Assembly: GCA_905221605.1 (NCBI GenBank)
Contig: CAJNDS010002312.1
Location: 124,001-188,000 of the forward strand
Length of the DNA stretch: 64,000 nucleotides
Direction: 5' to 3'
Source of the DNA: Symbiodinium natans
Taxonomy: Eukaryota > Sar > Dinophyceae > Suessiales > Symbiodiniaceae
Numbering within the stretch: the stretch's first letter is position 1; every line of letters starts with the position of its first letter. Below the pieces are notes generated by a model. That model worked only from the letters and a program-made list of their open reading frames with translations, was not told where the DNA came from and ran no database searches. A program made the position numbers and the translations under genes. This document shows positions 32,662 to 42,825 of this stretch, piece after piece.

Positions 32662-32959
32662 AATGTTGCACATGCTCTCTCAACTGTCAAATGGATGCCC
32701 TCTTGTTAGAGGGCACGTCTTGTACAGATTGTTCGGTACGCTCGAACATGACAGGCTTGCGACGCAGGGCCGTTTGTCCATCATTTTAAGGCTCGTAGGC
32801 AGCAAGCAGATCCTGAGCACACTTACAGAGGGTGCTCTTCCGTTTCAAGCCCCCAGACTTTGTTTGCTGGGGAGGACACAGGGCTTTCAGAGCATTCAAG
32901 AAAAGGGACAGCAGCAGGAACACATCAGTCCAAATCCCGTGGAAGCTGTGGTTGCTTTG

Positions 32960-33310
32960 GTATTGGGATCAATGTTTTGTATGTAATATGACATACATGT
33001 AATTACATATATAGCACAATACAACACAACATAATGTAATGCCATAAACAAACAAGATAATTCAGCATAGTGCAATATCAGACTACAACTTAGCACAATA
33101 TAATACAACAGAATACACTCTAGCACGAAAATACAATATACTTCAACATAACACACTCTAACACAATTATAGCACAACATAATACACTACAAGTCAATAT
33201 GATAGAACATATCACAGTTGAATAGAATAAAATGCAAGATCTTATCACACAAGACCATATAACACAAGATCATACAACAAGAGCACAATGCAACACAATA
33301 CAAAAGAATG
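32960..33310. repeat. Degenerate A/C-rich, G-poor low-complexity DNA
   Basis: A 350-bp run of ACAATACAACACAACATAAT-like pentamers and hexamers. Frames on either strand are compositional artefacts. Confidence 0.85.
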
Positions 33311-33449
33311 CTGCGTAATCTGGTATCATATAAGCTGGAGTCTCCAGGTTTCTCAAGACGTGGTGGCCGCTCTGGGAACAGGACTTCACCGGCCGTCGAG
33401 CTCCATGTGCCCCAGCAGAGTCTTTCGCATTCCAAGGCTTCTTGTACAC

Positions 33450-33572
33450 CTTACAGTAAACTCCAGAAAGTTGGAACATGGTTGAAGGATGATTAGAGCT
33501 GGGATTCCCTTGAGTATACCTTTTCGGGTAAGGGGATAAGGATGTTCCCCAACTTTTGGAGTTTACTGTAAG
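33450..33572. mobile_element. 123-bp MITE with CTTACAGTAAACTCCA ends
   Basis: The left arm CTTACAGTAAACTCCAGAAA with GTTGGAACAT, and the reverse complement of the right arm (CTTACAGTAAACTCCAAAAG), match over about 28 bp with small gaps. The termini are perfect over 16 bp. The interior is unique in this window. No certain flanking duplication. Confidence 0.85.
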
Positions 33573-34309
33573 TCCTCGGGGTAGTTGCCGTGGCCTGCCT
33601 CCTGAGGTCCTACCAGCACGACAGTCCCCGATGCGGCCGCTTCTCTTATTGTTCGGTGGCATTTTTCGCAAGCATGGGCGAGCATGTGTGGCCTGCAAGG
33701 CTGTCGGAATCTACCACAAAGCTCTTCTGAGTCCTCGACATCTGCACCTATCCCTTTCTAAGCACAGGGCAGAGCCAGATCAACGTCGAAAACCTAAGCG
33801 CGCGTAAGAGCTTAGCGTGATCGGTTCTTGCCAGTCAATGCACCAGCTCCAATGGGCTTTACTAGGGAATCCGTGCCCTGGATTCTCCGTTCAGGGTGTG
33901 TTGCTTTTAGGAACCCCATATGATAATATATTCCAATTAAGGCTTAACACACACGTCTTGAGTCATTCAATTCCCTGGAGTTCCACTTCGGCACCCAGCA
34001 AGCATGTGGGAAAGCTGTACAGCCCACAACTCGATGTATCTTTTTGCGGTGCGGTCGCGCAGCCAAGAGAGCCTGCAAGACCCAGCACCACCTCTCCACC
34101 ACGTGCAAGTGGGAGCGCCTGACGAATCTTGAAGACCATGACCAAGATTTGGCTGGGGCTTATTAGTATTGTTACTATTTTTGTTGTTATTATTCTTATT
34201 CTTGTTATTGTTACTGTTCCTATTTCTGTTATTATGAATGCTAGGGTTTGGCGCTCCGGGTTTAGGGAAGACCTCTGCTTTAAAGACAATGGAGCTCTCG
34301 AGTCCACAG
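33573..34309. other. No gene assigned
   Basis: Contains a TTATTATTCTTG-like run (34,165-34,235). + frame 33,556-33,807 includes KHGRACVACKAVGIYHKALL, with a CxxC pair, but no family is evident. Confidence 0.35.
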
Positions 34310-34876
34310 GACAAGGCGTCTCGAAACGCTGTGTGCTTTCGCTACTTCGAGGGCACCTGCCGCTTCGAGGCCATGTTCTGAGTCTAGTCTCGGGAGTCCT
34401 TACTTGGAGGTTCATGGTGCTTGTCAACCAAGTATACATGTACACTGCGAAGCCCTTTCAAAGTGCGCGGGTATGGCCCAATTGGGTTAGAAGTACAGTT
34501 GCTATTAAGTACCCTGAACTTCCAAGTAAGCCTGGCAGGATTGCAAGTTCTTGCACGTCAGCCCGCAGAAGCTGACCGACGAGGAACGTGCGCAGGTGGC
34601 TTGGGCTCGCAAGTAAGTGCATGGCATGACATGAATCTCAAGAGCTTCGGAGGTTAGGGCTGAGGGAGGGGGGGGGGGGTGGCTGGCATCAAGCAGGCCC
34701 AGCTGCAAAAGGGAGGGGGTTGGCAAAATCAGACAGATTGGGAAAGTAGATTTAGATCGCAGTCGGCCCACGATTTCTTGGAAGAGCTGGTGAACCACAC
34801 AAGAATACTTCAAAACCGCCAATCGGATGGAGCAGGGGAGATCACCTTGGCTCGAGAAAGTGGTGATCGGACCCAG
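34310..34876 (+). CDS. Candidate CCCH zinc-finger gene exons
   Basis: The first exon, 34,310-34,369 (after CCACAG; 20 codons, phase 0; GC donor), reads DKASRNAVCFRYFEGTCRFE. The C-x7-C spacing with YF.GTCRF is typical of the first half of a CCCH RNA-binding finger, split by an intron. A second, 34,569-34,612 (after CCCGCAG, before GTAAGT), reads KLTDEERAQVAWAR. A third, 34,697-34,876 (after AAGCAG, before GTGAGA), reads QSAHDFLEELVNHTRILQNR within a hydrophilic context. The phase between the second and third does not fit directly, so an exon is missing or one boundary is wrong. The second half of the finger (Cys, His) was not located. Confidence 0.45.
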
Positions 34877-37120
34877 GTGAGATATGCATTCTGCTGTTGC
34901 CGGGCTGCTTCGGGTAAGCGCGCATGTGCAGCGTTGCAACGGCCCGGTCACGGTTCATGATGGCTGCAGGAATTGCAAACAGACCACAGTCAGACTACAT
35001 GAGTCGCACCGTATCCCAGGAATGCTTTGCAGGCGCTTACAGTACTACAATCAGGAAGTGTTGCTGCGCATCGCCAATCATCGACAAGCGAGTCCTTGGC
35101 AAAACGGATTGGCGGTGTGCTTTGTCAGATGCAGCTACCCGAATACTTGTAGTGACTTCTAGCTACTTCTACCTTCTTGTAACTGCTTCTAACTACTTGT
35201 ACCTGCTTGGTGCTGGCGCCGTATTTTCCCTGGTCGTTTCGTGCGTTTACATCTTTGGATCTGTTGGCACGCGAGGCACTTTGCACGGCTATAGCTGGAG
35301 AACCTGATGTTGGGGTTTCAAAGGTGGGTTCCTTGTCAAGAGAATTCCGTCACGTAGACGGCTCATGACGGTACGATTTCTTTCTCACGACTCGACCGGT
35401 CAAACTGTGCTGGATTCTTGGGGATTGGTACTAGCCCGTGAAGGTGTGACAGGGAGAGAGCCCGCTTTCCGGGGCTTCCAAGATTTTTCGTAAGTATAAA
35501 TACTAGTGTTTGGGCATGTTCGCAACAGGCATGAACGTTTGTGACGGCGCGTCTTGTTCCAGAAGCCGCAAACGTTCTGTGGTGTGCGAAGAAGAGGCAA
35601 ACGCGTGGTACATATTCGCCATCCCACCTCCCCAACTCTCCAAAATATCACACACACACACACACGCATACATACAGCAAAACACCACGGATAGTGAAAA
35701 GGCCCCAGGCAACATATCCTAGGCCAACAGCAGATCGGCCAGTTTCTCATGCTGCATGGCGTCCACGTGGCAGCTCAGGTTTTACATGAGCTACCGCTTC
35801 GAAAGTTCAGCCAGAGTTTCGGCTGCAGAGAACGACAGCCGCCTATTGTGGTCAGTTCTTGTCGGTTCCCTTTTTTGGGTTCCCCTGACAGGATGGAGCC
35901 TGATACTTCGGGTGCGCAAAAGAGGGTGCCCGCATACGGAAAGCTACCTCCCCCTTGCCACACCCTCTGCCCAGGAAGCTGGCGGATGTCATCGCAGGCT
36001 ACTTGGAGGTTCATGTTACTTCTTCACCAACTTTTACTGTACTTATAACCAATATATAAGCCCCTTAAGTGCCCCAATATGGTTTTAAGTACAATTAGAA
36101 GTACGGTTATGATTCGTGAATCAGTACCATGAAGCTCCAAGCACTTGCCACCATCAGTTCCGCCCGATGTCGCTGAGGGTTGCAATAAACGAAGGTCCCC
36201 TGTTCTTACGTGAGTAGGGAATTGGGGAATGAGGTACCCTATATAAATGTTATAAGAGGCGCCTATCCTATCCAACAGAAGAATTTTCGAAAACAGCTAT
36301 CAACAACTCCATAACGTGATGGCCCATGTGTTCATGGAATGTCTTTCTGACGCACTACTTGCTCCAGGCTTGAACATCCCACGCTGCAAAGATTTCCATC
36401 AGCGTAGCCCTCGTTTTCTGAAATGCAATGCGTCACATCGTGTCGCTCGCACTGCTCTGAAATGCGACCCTGCTGATGGGGGTCGCAGGGCACATGGAAC
36501 ACGATGGCTTAGCTAGGCAGTAGGACATGAGCCGCTTTTTTTGCTCGGTGTCGATGAGGCGTGGTGGATGTAAGCGACCTCCCGGAAGGCAGATGCCATC
36601 GAGACGCGATCGTAGCCCTTTGCGTGCCAGACTTGCTGTGCCAGGTGTCACTTCTGGCATCTGACGGACGCAAGCGCTGCGCGTTGGGCCGGATTTAACT
36701 TCTGGTGCGAGGTCTGCTCCAAGGCGTGTAAACTGCGTCTTATGTCGAAGGAGGAGGGCAAGTAGTTGTGCATGATGTGCGAGTGCAAGGAGTGCATCGC
36801 CTCAGGCTGTCGAATTGCCTGTGCAGGCATTCACGTCCCAGGATCAGATGCTGGAGCAGGGCCCCCTTGTGATATATTGGTGGCAGATGGGGGGCTCTGC
36901 AGTGCTGAAAAGAGATGAGTTTCATTGAGGCATGAGCAGTCAAAGCCTCACTGCGAACGGGCCGGCATTCCATTCGTGGGGAGGCTGGGCATGACTTGAG
37001 TCATCGTGAGTCCGTTGTGCTAATCTCTGCGTGAGCGCTCGAGGCTGGGGGAGCAAGGCGCAGGCAGGGACAGAGGAGCGCAGTGAAACGCAGCAATCGC
37101 CCCTTAAAGCGATTCCCTGC
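34877..37120. other. Sparse region; weak exon candidates
   Basis: A stretch at 35,155-35,205 repeats AACTACTTGTACCTGCTT. The + frame at 36,376-36,460 reads IPRCKDFHQRSPRFLKCNAS and looks like a degenerate Cys/His finger. The ends of an AGTAGGGAAT element appear near 36,212. Minus frames at 36,433-36,973 have no motif. Nothing firm. Confidence 0.35.
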
Positions 37121-37124
37121 CCAG

Positions 37125-37222
37125 GTTCTCAGGGAGGCAGTCGAGGCCGTGGAGGTCGCGCAGTCCGCGGCGGCCGTGGCGGGAGTGGCCGCGCTGGCCG
37201 TGGCGGTCGCGGCCGTGGCTTC
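37125..37222 (+). CDS. RGG-box exon candidate
   Basis: After the acceptor CTGCCCAG the + frame encodes GSQGGSRGRGGRAVRGGRGG, then SGRAGRGGRGRGF. RGG/RG repeats are RNA-binding, arginine-methylated tails of proteins such as fibrillarin or Lsm-type factors; which one is not visible. The other five frames give Ala- or Pro-rich shadows. The exon end is unclear (GGCTTCAG or further). It may belong with the CCCH exons at 34.3 kb or be a separate gene. Confidence 0.5.
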
Positions 37223-37653
37223 AGCCTGGAACCCCGGGAAGATCTCAGTTTGTCGCTTTTGCACCGTGTTCAGCCTCTGTGGCCACAGGCGACGAGATGG
37301 AGTCAGACTTGCCGGTGACCAGGGGGAGAGGTCGGAGTTCTGCAGCGAAAAAGAAGAGACCCAAGCTGCGCAGTAGTTACACCGTGTAGTGGGTGACTCC
37401 TTTTGGCATGGCTCCCGTGCTTCGTCCGAATTATTCCTTTGCTGTCTATGCCCAAGGCAGGTGTACATCGTTGCGCAGCAATGTCCAGAGAGACAGAAGG
37501 TGATTTCCCACACTTAACCCTGAGCCTTGTACACCCCTCAAGGATCTACAGTAGGCCCATATAGGCCCCCGAAACGGATCCTTCAACAAAGTCGTCTGGG
37601 CCCTCTAGCAAGCTTTTCACTTTGCAGAAAAGGTCAGAGCCACGAGTTGACAC

Positions 37654-37754
37654 GGGGTTCCGAAATTAGAGGGTACCCTACCGGGGTCCTTGCTATAAGG
37701 GAGTCCTACGATTTGGGGTTTACATTCGGGGCCCCCTTATTTTCGTAGACCCCC
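37654..37754. mobile_element. GGTACC-type element, copy g
   Basis: Left end GGGGTTCCGAAATTAGAGGG then TACCC; right end reverse complement GGGGTCTACGAAAATAAGGG. Same layout as copy f, with CTATAAGGGAGTCC in the middle. Confidence 0.7.
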
Positions 37755-38710
37755 ACATGACCTCGCCCTTGCCGCCGCTGTGTCTTCTGAGAACGACGCC
37801 CTGCAGCAGCTGCAGACAAGGTTCTTTGTGTTAGCCCGGCGGGTCACGATGTGACACGACTTTTCATTAGGTTGTTCGAGGCTGACGTTGATCGGATGTT
37901 GCAAGCATTTGCAAGCTGTGTTAGCAGACTCCACCTTGACCTGCGACTCCCTGCATTCCATGTCTCTTCTCGAGCCGAGCTCAGCTTAAGCCAGTTCCGC
38001 TCATCTTTTGTTTCCTACTGCGCTTGCCATGATGGCCTTCCTGGCCTTTCTGGCAGCCTTTCTGGCAGCTTCAAAAGGGGGCGAAGCTCCGGCAGGTCCA
38101 GAAGCCGGATCGAGCAGAGAACTTGGAGCAATGTGATAAAGGGGCTGCTCCAAGTGACTGTTGCATTGGTTTCGTTTTGTCAGTTGCACTTGTTTCCTCA
38201 CGGCGTTTCACGCTTGATTCCGCGAAGTGGCTCAAGAGCAAGTTTTCATGTGCGGGCAAGCTGCAGAGCCTCAGCTCGGTTTTTCGAAGCATGAATTGTG
38301 AGAGGGCTTCGTCAGTGGCATATTGTCTTTCACACAGACATTGCATGATGCAAGGAAATCTGGCGGCTTTGTCAGCGCAGCACACTTTGAGGAGTTTATC
38401 TGCCCAGCACTTGATGATGGAACGTGTGAGCAGTGCAGCAGCTTGTGCGTCGCATGCAATCAACAATATGCGAGGTGGAAGCTGGCTGGAAATCTTTGGA
38501 CTAAGATTTCAATGCATGGACTTCCGTCAGCTACGCGGAAGGCTGGTGAAGTCAGTTTGTGCGCAGGATATGTTCAATAGGCACGCAGCTCAGCGGCATG
38601 TGAGCATTGAGATTTTCTCAGACTGTTCCGCTGGCCAGGCTTCGGCGGATTCCCGCTACACACGCAAGGGCCGCTTCAGTGCTTGGCTGATCAAGGCGGC
38701 GACGTGAAGT
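37755..38710. other. Long overlapping frames, coding status unclear
   Basis: A 194-codon + frame (38,123-38,707) rich in Ser, Ala and Cys overlaps a 131-codon minus frame (38,071-38,466). Neither shows a known motif. The 950 bp lack telomere-like repeats and microsatellites, unusual here, so it may be a decayed retrogene or an unrecognised exon. Not called as a gene. Confidence 0.3.
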
Positions 38711-38774
38711 TTCCTCGATGCGGGGCTTGATGGTCAGGTATTGCCGGCATCAGTGTGCATATGTACAATCGTCT

Positions 38775-38865
38775 ATTTTTTGTATGTATGTATATACATA
38801 CATATGTACATATTATATACATATATATATATATATCTCTGTGTGTGTGTGTGTGTGTGTGTGTC
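38775..38865. repeat. TATG/TA/TG compound microsatellite
   Basis: TATGTATATACATAC, then (TA)n, then (GT)n. Confidence 0.9.
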
Positions 38866-39092
38866 TGCGTGGCTCGCGGAAAGAGCACAATTTGTGGTGT
38901 TCCGGCCTCAAGCCATGCTCAACAGAGCAGCCAAGACCGTCATGTGGGCATTCTCTTGCCAGAGTAGGGCTGTAGCGCTTTTTTGGGGGTAGGGGTTGCA
39001 ATGCCCTATGGCTGTAGATATTGGCTTCCCCCCCCGATGCCAAGTAGACTCCAATCAGCGGTAAGCTCAAAAGATCATCATCAGACCGTGCC

Positions 39093-39705
39093 ATGGGCTC
39101 TGCAATCACGACCATCGTTTTTCAGCCGCCGCAGGCCTCAGGTTGCCAAAATTAGGGTTTTGGGTTTAGGGTCTAGGGTGAATTTAGGGTTTAGGGTTTA
39201 GGGTTTAGGGTTTAGGGTTTAGGGTTTAGGGTTTAGGGTTTGGGGAGTCAAGTTCTTGTTCATGCTTCGAGCGATATCTGTGTCTGCCTGATCCCTGTCA
39301 GCCCAGCTACAGTCGAGATCCAAACCTTATTTGGCTCAGCACTTCGGAGCACGAGGTGATCCCTGCTTTCTTTATTGACAGGCGGGTGTGTGTGATCTCA
39401 AGGTCGTCGAGTCGTTTTGGTGTGCACTTTTAAGCATGTTTGCGTTGCCTGTTGTCAGGGACGCCAAGTTTACCCTGCTCTTCAGCCATGGCAATGCAGA
39501 GGCTGATCTTCTACCCTAAACCCGAAGCCCGAAACCCGAAACCATAAACCCTAAACCATAAACCCTGCGAAGAATTGTATGTCTGAGGACTTGGGAATGA
39601 TAATCCAGTATTTCCGGGAGGTGTCGCACATTCTGGATGCCAGGCTGCATTCTGCAATAGAATGTATAATATGTATATACATGTATAATATGTATATACA
39701 TATAC

Positions 39706-39751
<46 letters not shown>

Positions 39752-41854
39752 CTATATATACACATAATATACACATTATATATACAGAAATATGTATATA
39801 GATGTACATACTTGTATTACAAATGCACTTGAAAGGCATTTTGAACAGGCAGCGTAGTGCTTAGATGCCAGATGGCCCTAAGGATGTCAACATCTTCGCG
39901 TACGATTACACTGGATACGGAATGAGCTCAGGCAGCCAGGGTTTAGGGTTTAGGGTTTAGGGTTTGGGGTTTAGGGTTTAGGGTTAGCAGACGAAGCAGT
40001 TGCTGGCCTTGCTGTAGCCTTCTTGACACATGGTGAGCTTGCAGGCAAGCCATCGGAGCAAGCGCTGTATGCTGACATTGAGGTGCGTCATTCAGAGGGC
40101 CTAACAGACCTTAGGAATTTCACCGGTCAGGCGGCCTGGAGTCCTAAACTCTTCTCGGATCCGCATAAGGAGGGGGTATTTGCCTGAACCGTTTTGGGTC
40201 CTCTGGCCGGAGCAGGCAGCATTTAAGTATCTGCGCGACATCGTCGGTACGCCTTGGAGCGAGGCCAGCAACCTAGCCTGTCATGTGGGAGTTGATCTCA
40301 TTGTGGGCCCTTCTTTTGTGCCTATTATTAGGAGGCTATTCCTGTATTTCAAGGGCCCTTCTTTAATGTCAACCTGTGATATGCTTCCATGTGCCACATG
40401 GATGCAGAAGTCAGCATTGATCCCTGAGATTGTGGTGTATGGAAGATCAATCGGGTCGGGCCCATCCATCCACTTGGCTACAAGGAGACGTTCTGCATCA
40501 GATGAAGCCATGCTGACTCGTGCTCTCTGTGCAGGACCGCAGTGCGAGCAATTGTGCTGCAGAGTCCGCTGCTCTCCATCTACCGGGTGGCATTTTCTTC
40601 CAGGACGGACGGATATCAGATATGACTTGCAGAATCGGATGTCAGTTTGGCATTCTTCAATCACCATAGTGCAAAAAGGCCAACGCAATAATGCCTGGTG
40701 AATACTCGTCCCCTCACCAGATTGCCAATGAAGGTGTGGAAAGTCCTTCATATCTATGTAGAACTTTCCTTCACGGCAAACTGATGTCGGATGTCGGTCC
40801 TCCTTCAGTTGTCCAGTGTGCTGCGTTCCTCTGCTTTTCGAGCAATGTTATTGGTAGCTTGTTGCGAACTCCGAGTTTCACGCTGCCCGGCGACATGTTT
40901 CCGAATGTTGACAGAATTGGCAGCTTGGCTGAAGTCAAGGACAGCTTTCTGAGTTTCCAGGTCTGCTGCTTGTCGTTGGCAGACGAAGTCATGGGGTGAC
41001 TTCGCCCAGAGCTGCACCTGAGGTCAGGTGAAGTGCCCTGTCTACATCGTCGGCGCCCCAAGAATCAGTGTGGGAGTTTCCGAAAAAAAATGGGGGACCC
41101 CTACAATGCACCCTCAAATAGTAGGATCCCCTTATCATAAGAAACCCCAACAAGGTACCCCTAAACCCTAAACCCTTATAAGGACCCCAAGAAGGTACCC
41201 CTCATGTCGGAAACCCCCGTGTTGCCCATCAGTGCTATCAGGAACCGGGGTTCTTCTGCGCGCGCTTCAAAAAGTATGGTCGAAAAGCCTGACCTATTGA
41301 GGTGCATGGAACTCAGGAGTCGCCGTTGCCGGTTTAGGGTTTAGGGTTTAGGGTTTAGGGTTTAGGGTTTAGGGTTTAGGGTTCAGGGTTTAGGGTTTGG
41401 GGTTTAGGGTTTTTGGAGAGCCATGTGTGATTCTGGGAATGCAGGACGAGATCATCCCTTCATCTCATGCCGAGGACCTGGTAAGGAATTGCCGCGAGGC
41501 CTCTTGGGGCATGGCATGTGGATTTCTGGGAACCCTAAACCCTAAACCCTAAACCCGAAACCCGAAACCCTAAACCCTAAACCTGATCTTGGCAGGGAAT
41601 CGCCTATCCGCCTTACCTGGTCGAGAATGGCGGGCACAACAATCTGGAGCTGATTGCTCGACAGCCTTTCTATGACAACTTCACGAAATTCCTTCAGTGG
41701 TCCAAAGCTTACACACTCAGCTGCTCATGGCTGCTTGTCCCTAAACCCTCAGCCCTAAACCCTCAACCCTAAACCCTCATGACTTCATTCAAGGTTGGAG
41801 AAGGGTGAGATATCGGACGAGCTGCATCAACATGCGCTTTCCGCTGAGCTTTGA
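39093..41854 (+). CDS. ABHD17: ABHD17-like alpha/beta-hydrolase (putative acyl-protein thioesterase), 15 exons
   Basis: ABHD17 enzymes remove palmitate from membrane-bound proteins. Exons: 39,093-39,134, 39,302-39,381, 39,459-39,501, 39,588-39,638, 39,865-39,931, 40,045-40,082, 40,216-40,263, 40,408-40,484, 40,535-40,603, 40,875-40,918, 41,023-41,048, 41,302-41,316, 41,445-41,480, 41,596-41,696, 41,794-41,854. They sum to 798 nt: 265 residues plus TGA, open throughout. Signature runs: FTLLFSHGNAEDLGMI; FAYDYTGYGMSSGKPSEQ; VVYGRSIGSGPS (nucleophile Ser137); FTLPGDMFPNVDRI; VHGTQDEIIPSSH (Asp201); VENGGHNNLE (His226). The start MGSAITTIVFQPP suits N-myristoylation and membrane association, where animal ABHD17 instead has a Cys cluster. 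Donors: 7 GC, 4 GT, 3 GA. Exon 12 is only 15 nt. Telomere-like repeats occupy six introns. The weakest joins are after exons 9 and 14. Confidence 0.93.
39151..39243. repeat. TTTAGGG array in ABHD17-like intron 1
   Basis: About ten TTTAGGG units within the intron 39,135-39,301. Its orientation is opposite to the CCCTAAA-type array in intron 3 (39,512-39,568). Confidence 0.95.
39660..39800. repeat. TA/TATG microsatellite in ABHD17-like intron 4
   Basis: (TA)n with TATG interruptions filling much of the intron 39,639-39,864. Confidence 0.95.
41070..41218. mobile_element. GGTACC-type element in ABHD17-like intron 11, copy h
   Basis: Starts GGGAGTTTCCGAAAAAAAAT, ends GTCGGAAACCCCC. The inside has AGTAGGATCCCC, ATAAGAAACCCC, GGTACCCC, a CCCTAAACCC insertion and a second AAGGACCCCAAGAAGGTACC segment, so its 3' half is duplicated. 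It lies within the proven intron 41,049-41,301. Confidence 0.75.
41332..41412. repeat. TTTAGGG array in ABHD17-like intron 12
   Basis: About ten units between the 15-nt exon 12 and exon 13. Confidence 0.95.
41530..41584. repeat. CCCTAAA array in ABHD17-like intron 13
   Basis: CCCTAAA and CCCGAAA units filling the end of the intron 41,481-41,595, stopping 11 bp before the acceptor. Confidence 0.95.
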
Positions 41855-41897
41855 CGTCATGCCTGTCTGGCAGACTGTCGAAGCCAGGATATGTGCT

Positions 41898-41975
41898 AGG
41901 GTCTAGGGTTCAGGGTTTAGGGTTTAGGGGTTAGGGTTCAGGGTTTAGGGTTTAGGGTTTAGGGTTTAGGGTTTA
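41898..41975. repeat. TTTAGGG array
   Basis: Ten or so units with TTCAGGG and TTAGGGGTT variants, 44 bp after the ABHD17-like stop codon. Confidence 0.95.
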
Positions 41976-42330
41976 CAAAGCGAGGGATACTTGGATGGGG
42001 TTGCTCGAGTCTTTTGAAGGCCTCCAGAGACCATCCAACACGTTAATTCACTTGGCCGCGATGACATCGTCCTGGCCTGATGAGACGCTGCTCTGGAACT
42101 TTTAAAGTCCTCAGACGCTGTAGGAAAGTGCATCTCTGCTTCATGGGCGCTTGCGTTTGTGAGAGCCCTGAACGGTCTCGTTTCCCTCTGCGAGCATCAA
42201 TTAAAAGAGGTGTTCGAACCGCCCCCAGTTTCTCATGCCAGCAAGGCTTCCTGTCATCTTTGGCCCCTTGCCCTTCAACCATGGCCCAATAGTTAAGCAA
42301 TAGGGGAAATGAATGGTTTCCTCAAGTTGG
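41976..42330. other. No gene supported
   Basis: Short frames on both strands without motifs. Possibly the end of the ABHD17-like transcript or the start of the next one. Confidence 0.4.
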
Positions 42331-42391
42331 ACCCTAAACCCTAAACCCTAAACCCTAAACCCTAAACCCTAAACCCTAAACCCTAAATACT
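42331..42391. repeat. CCCTAAA array adjoining the LINE insertion
   Basis: Eight CCCTAAA units (42,331-42,387) followed by TACTAAGCC. The LINE integrated at the edge of the last unit. Confidence 0.95.
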
Positions 42392-42396
42392 AAGCC
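42385..42396. repeat. LINE target-site duplication, left copy
   Basis: AAATACTAAGCC, identical to 45,621-45,632 on the other side of the element. The first three A could belong to the A-tail on the right, so the unambiguous part is TACTAAGCC. Confidence 0.85.
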
Positions 42397-42825
42397 ACTT
42401 CTTTGTTAAAATCCCTTGGATTTGCAGACGCTTTATCCTTTAAACAGTCCAACCTGACCAAGCATGTCACCTACAGGGATAAATTCTCACCTCCGGACAA
42501 CTGGGACCAGTTCATTCTCGACCCCCTAATTCTTCTACAAATGTGGGACCGTTTTGCCACGCTCCCCTTGCCGGAGTCGGATCAGCTTTCGCTGGTTTCG
42601 GAGATTCGAGCGTTCCTGGGTTTAGATACTCTCCCTCCCAATAAACTGGCTACACCGCACATAGACCCGGTCCGCTTTCAAAGCTTGGACAGACTGATTA
42701 CCCCTAGGAAGTGGCTCCCCACGATCCGAAAAGTAAAAGCTGTACACAATACAGGTTTTCCAAGCGATCATTACCTACTTCTTACAGAGCTCAGCGTCCG
42801 GCTAGGGGCACGTAGGCAGAGGTAA
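42397..42825 (+). pseudogene. Truncated LINE endonuclease C-terminal part
   Basis: Open from the 5' junction to TAA at 42,823-42,825. The terminal segment DRLITPRKWLPTI followed by NTGFPSDHYLLLTELSVRLG matches the end of APE-type (exonuclease-endonuclease-phosphatase) domains, whose SDH triplet carries catalytic residues. The N-terminal catalytic half is missing. The stop lies in the same reading frame as the downstream RNase H-RT frame and is separated from it by five codons that include a C10 tract. It may be a nonsense mutation, a real stop between two products, or an effect of a length error in the C tract. Confidence 0.8.

Noticed and set aside
37001-37513. Minus-strand Ala/Thr-rich 170-codon protein
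   Set aside because: It is the antisense shadow of the RGG-rich + strand exon; the + frame gives a recognisable RNA-binding motif with an acceptor site.
40281-40751. 156-codon minus frame and 173-codon + frame over the ABHD17-like gene
   Set aside because: Both run through proven introns; the spliced + model explains the conserved residues.
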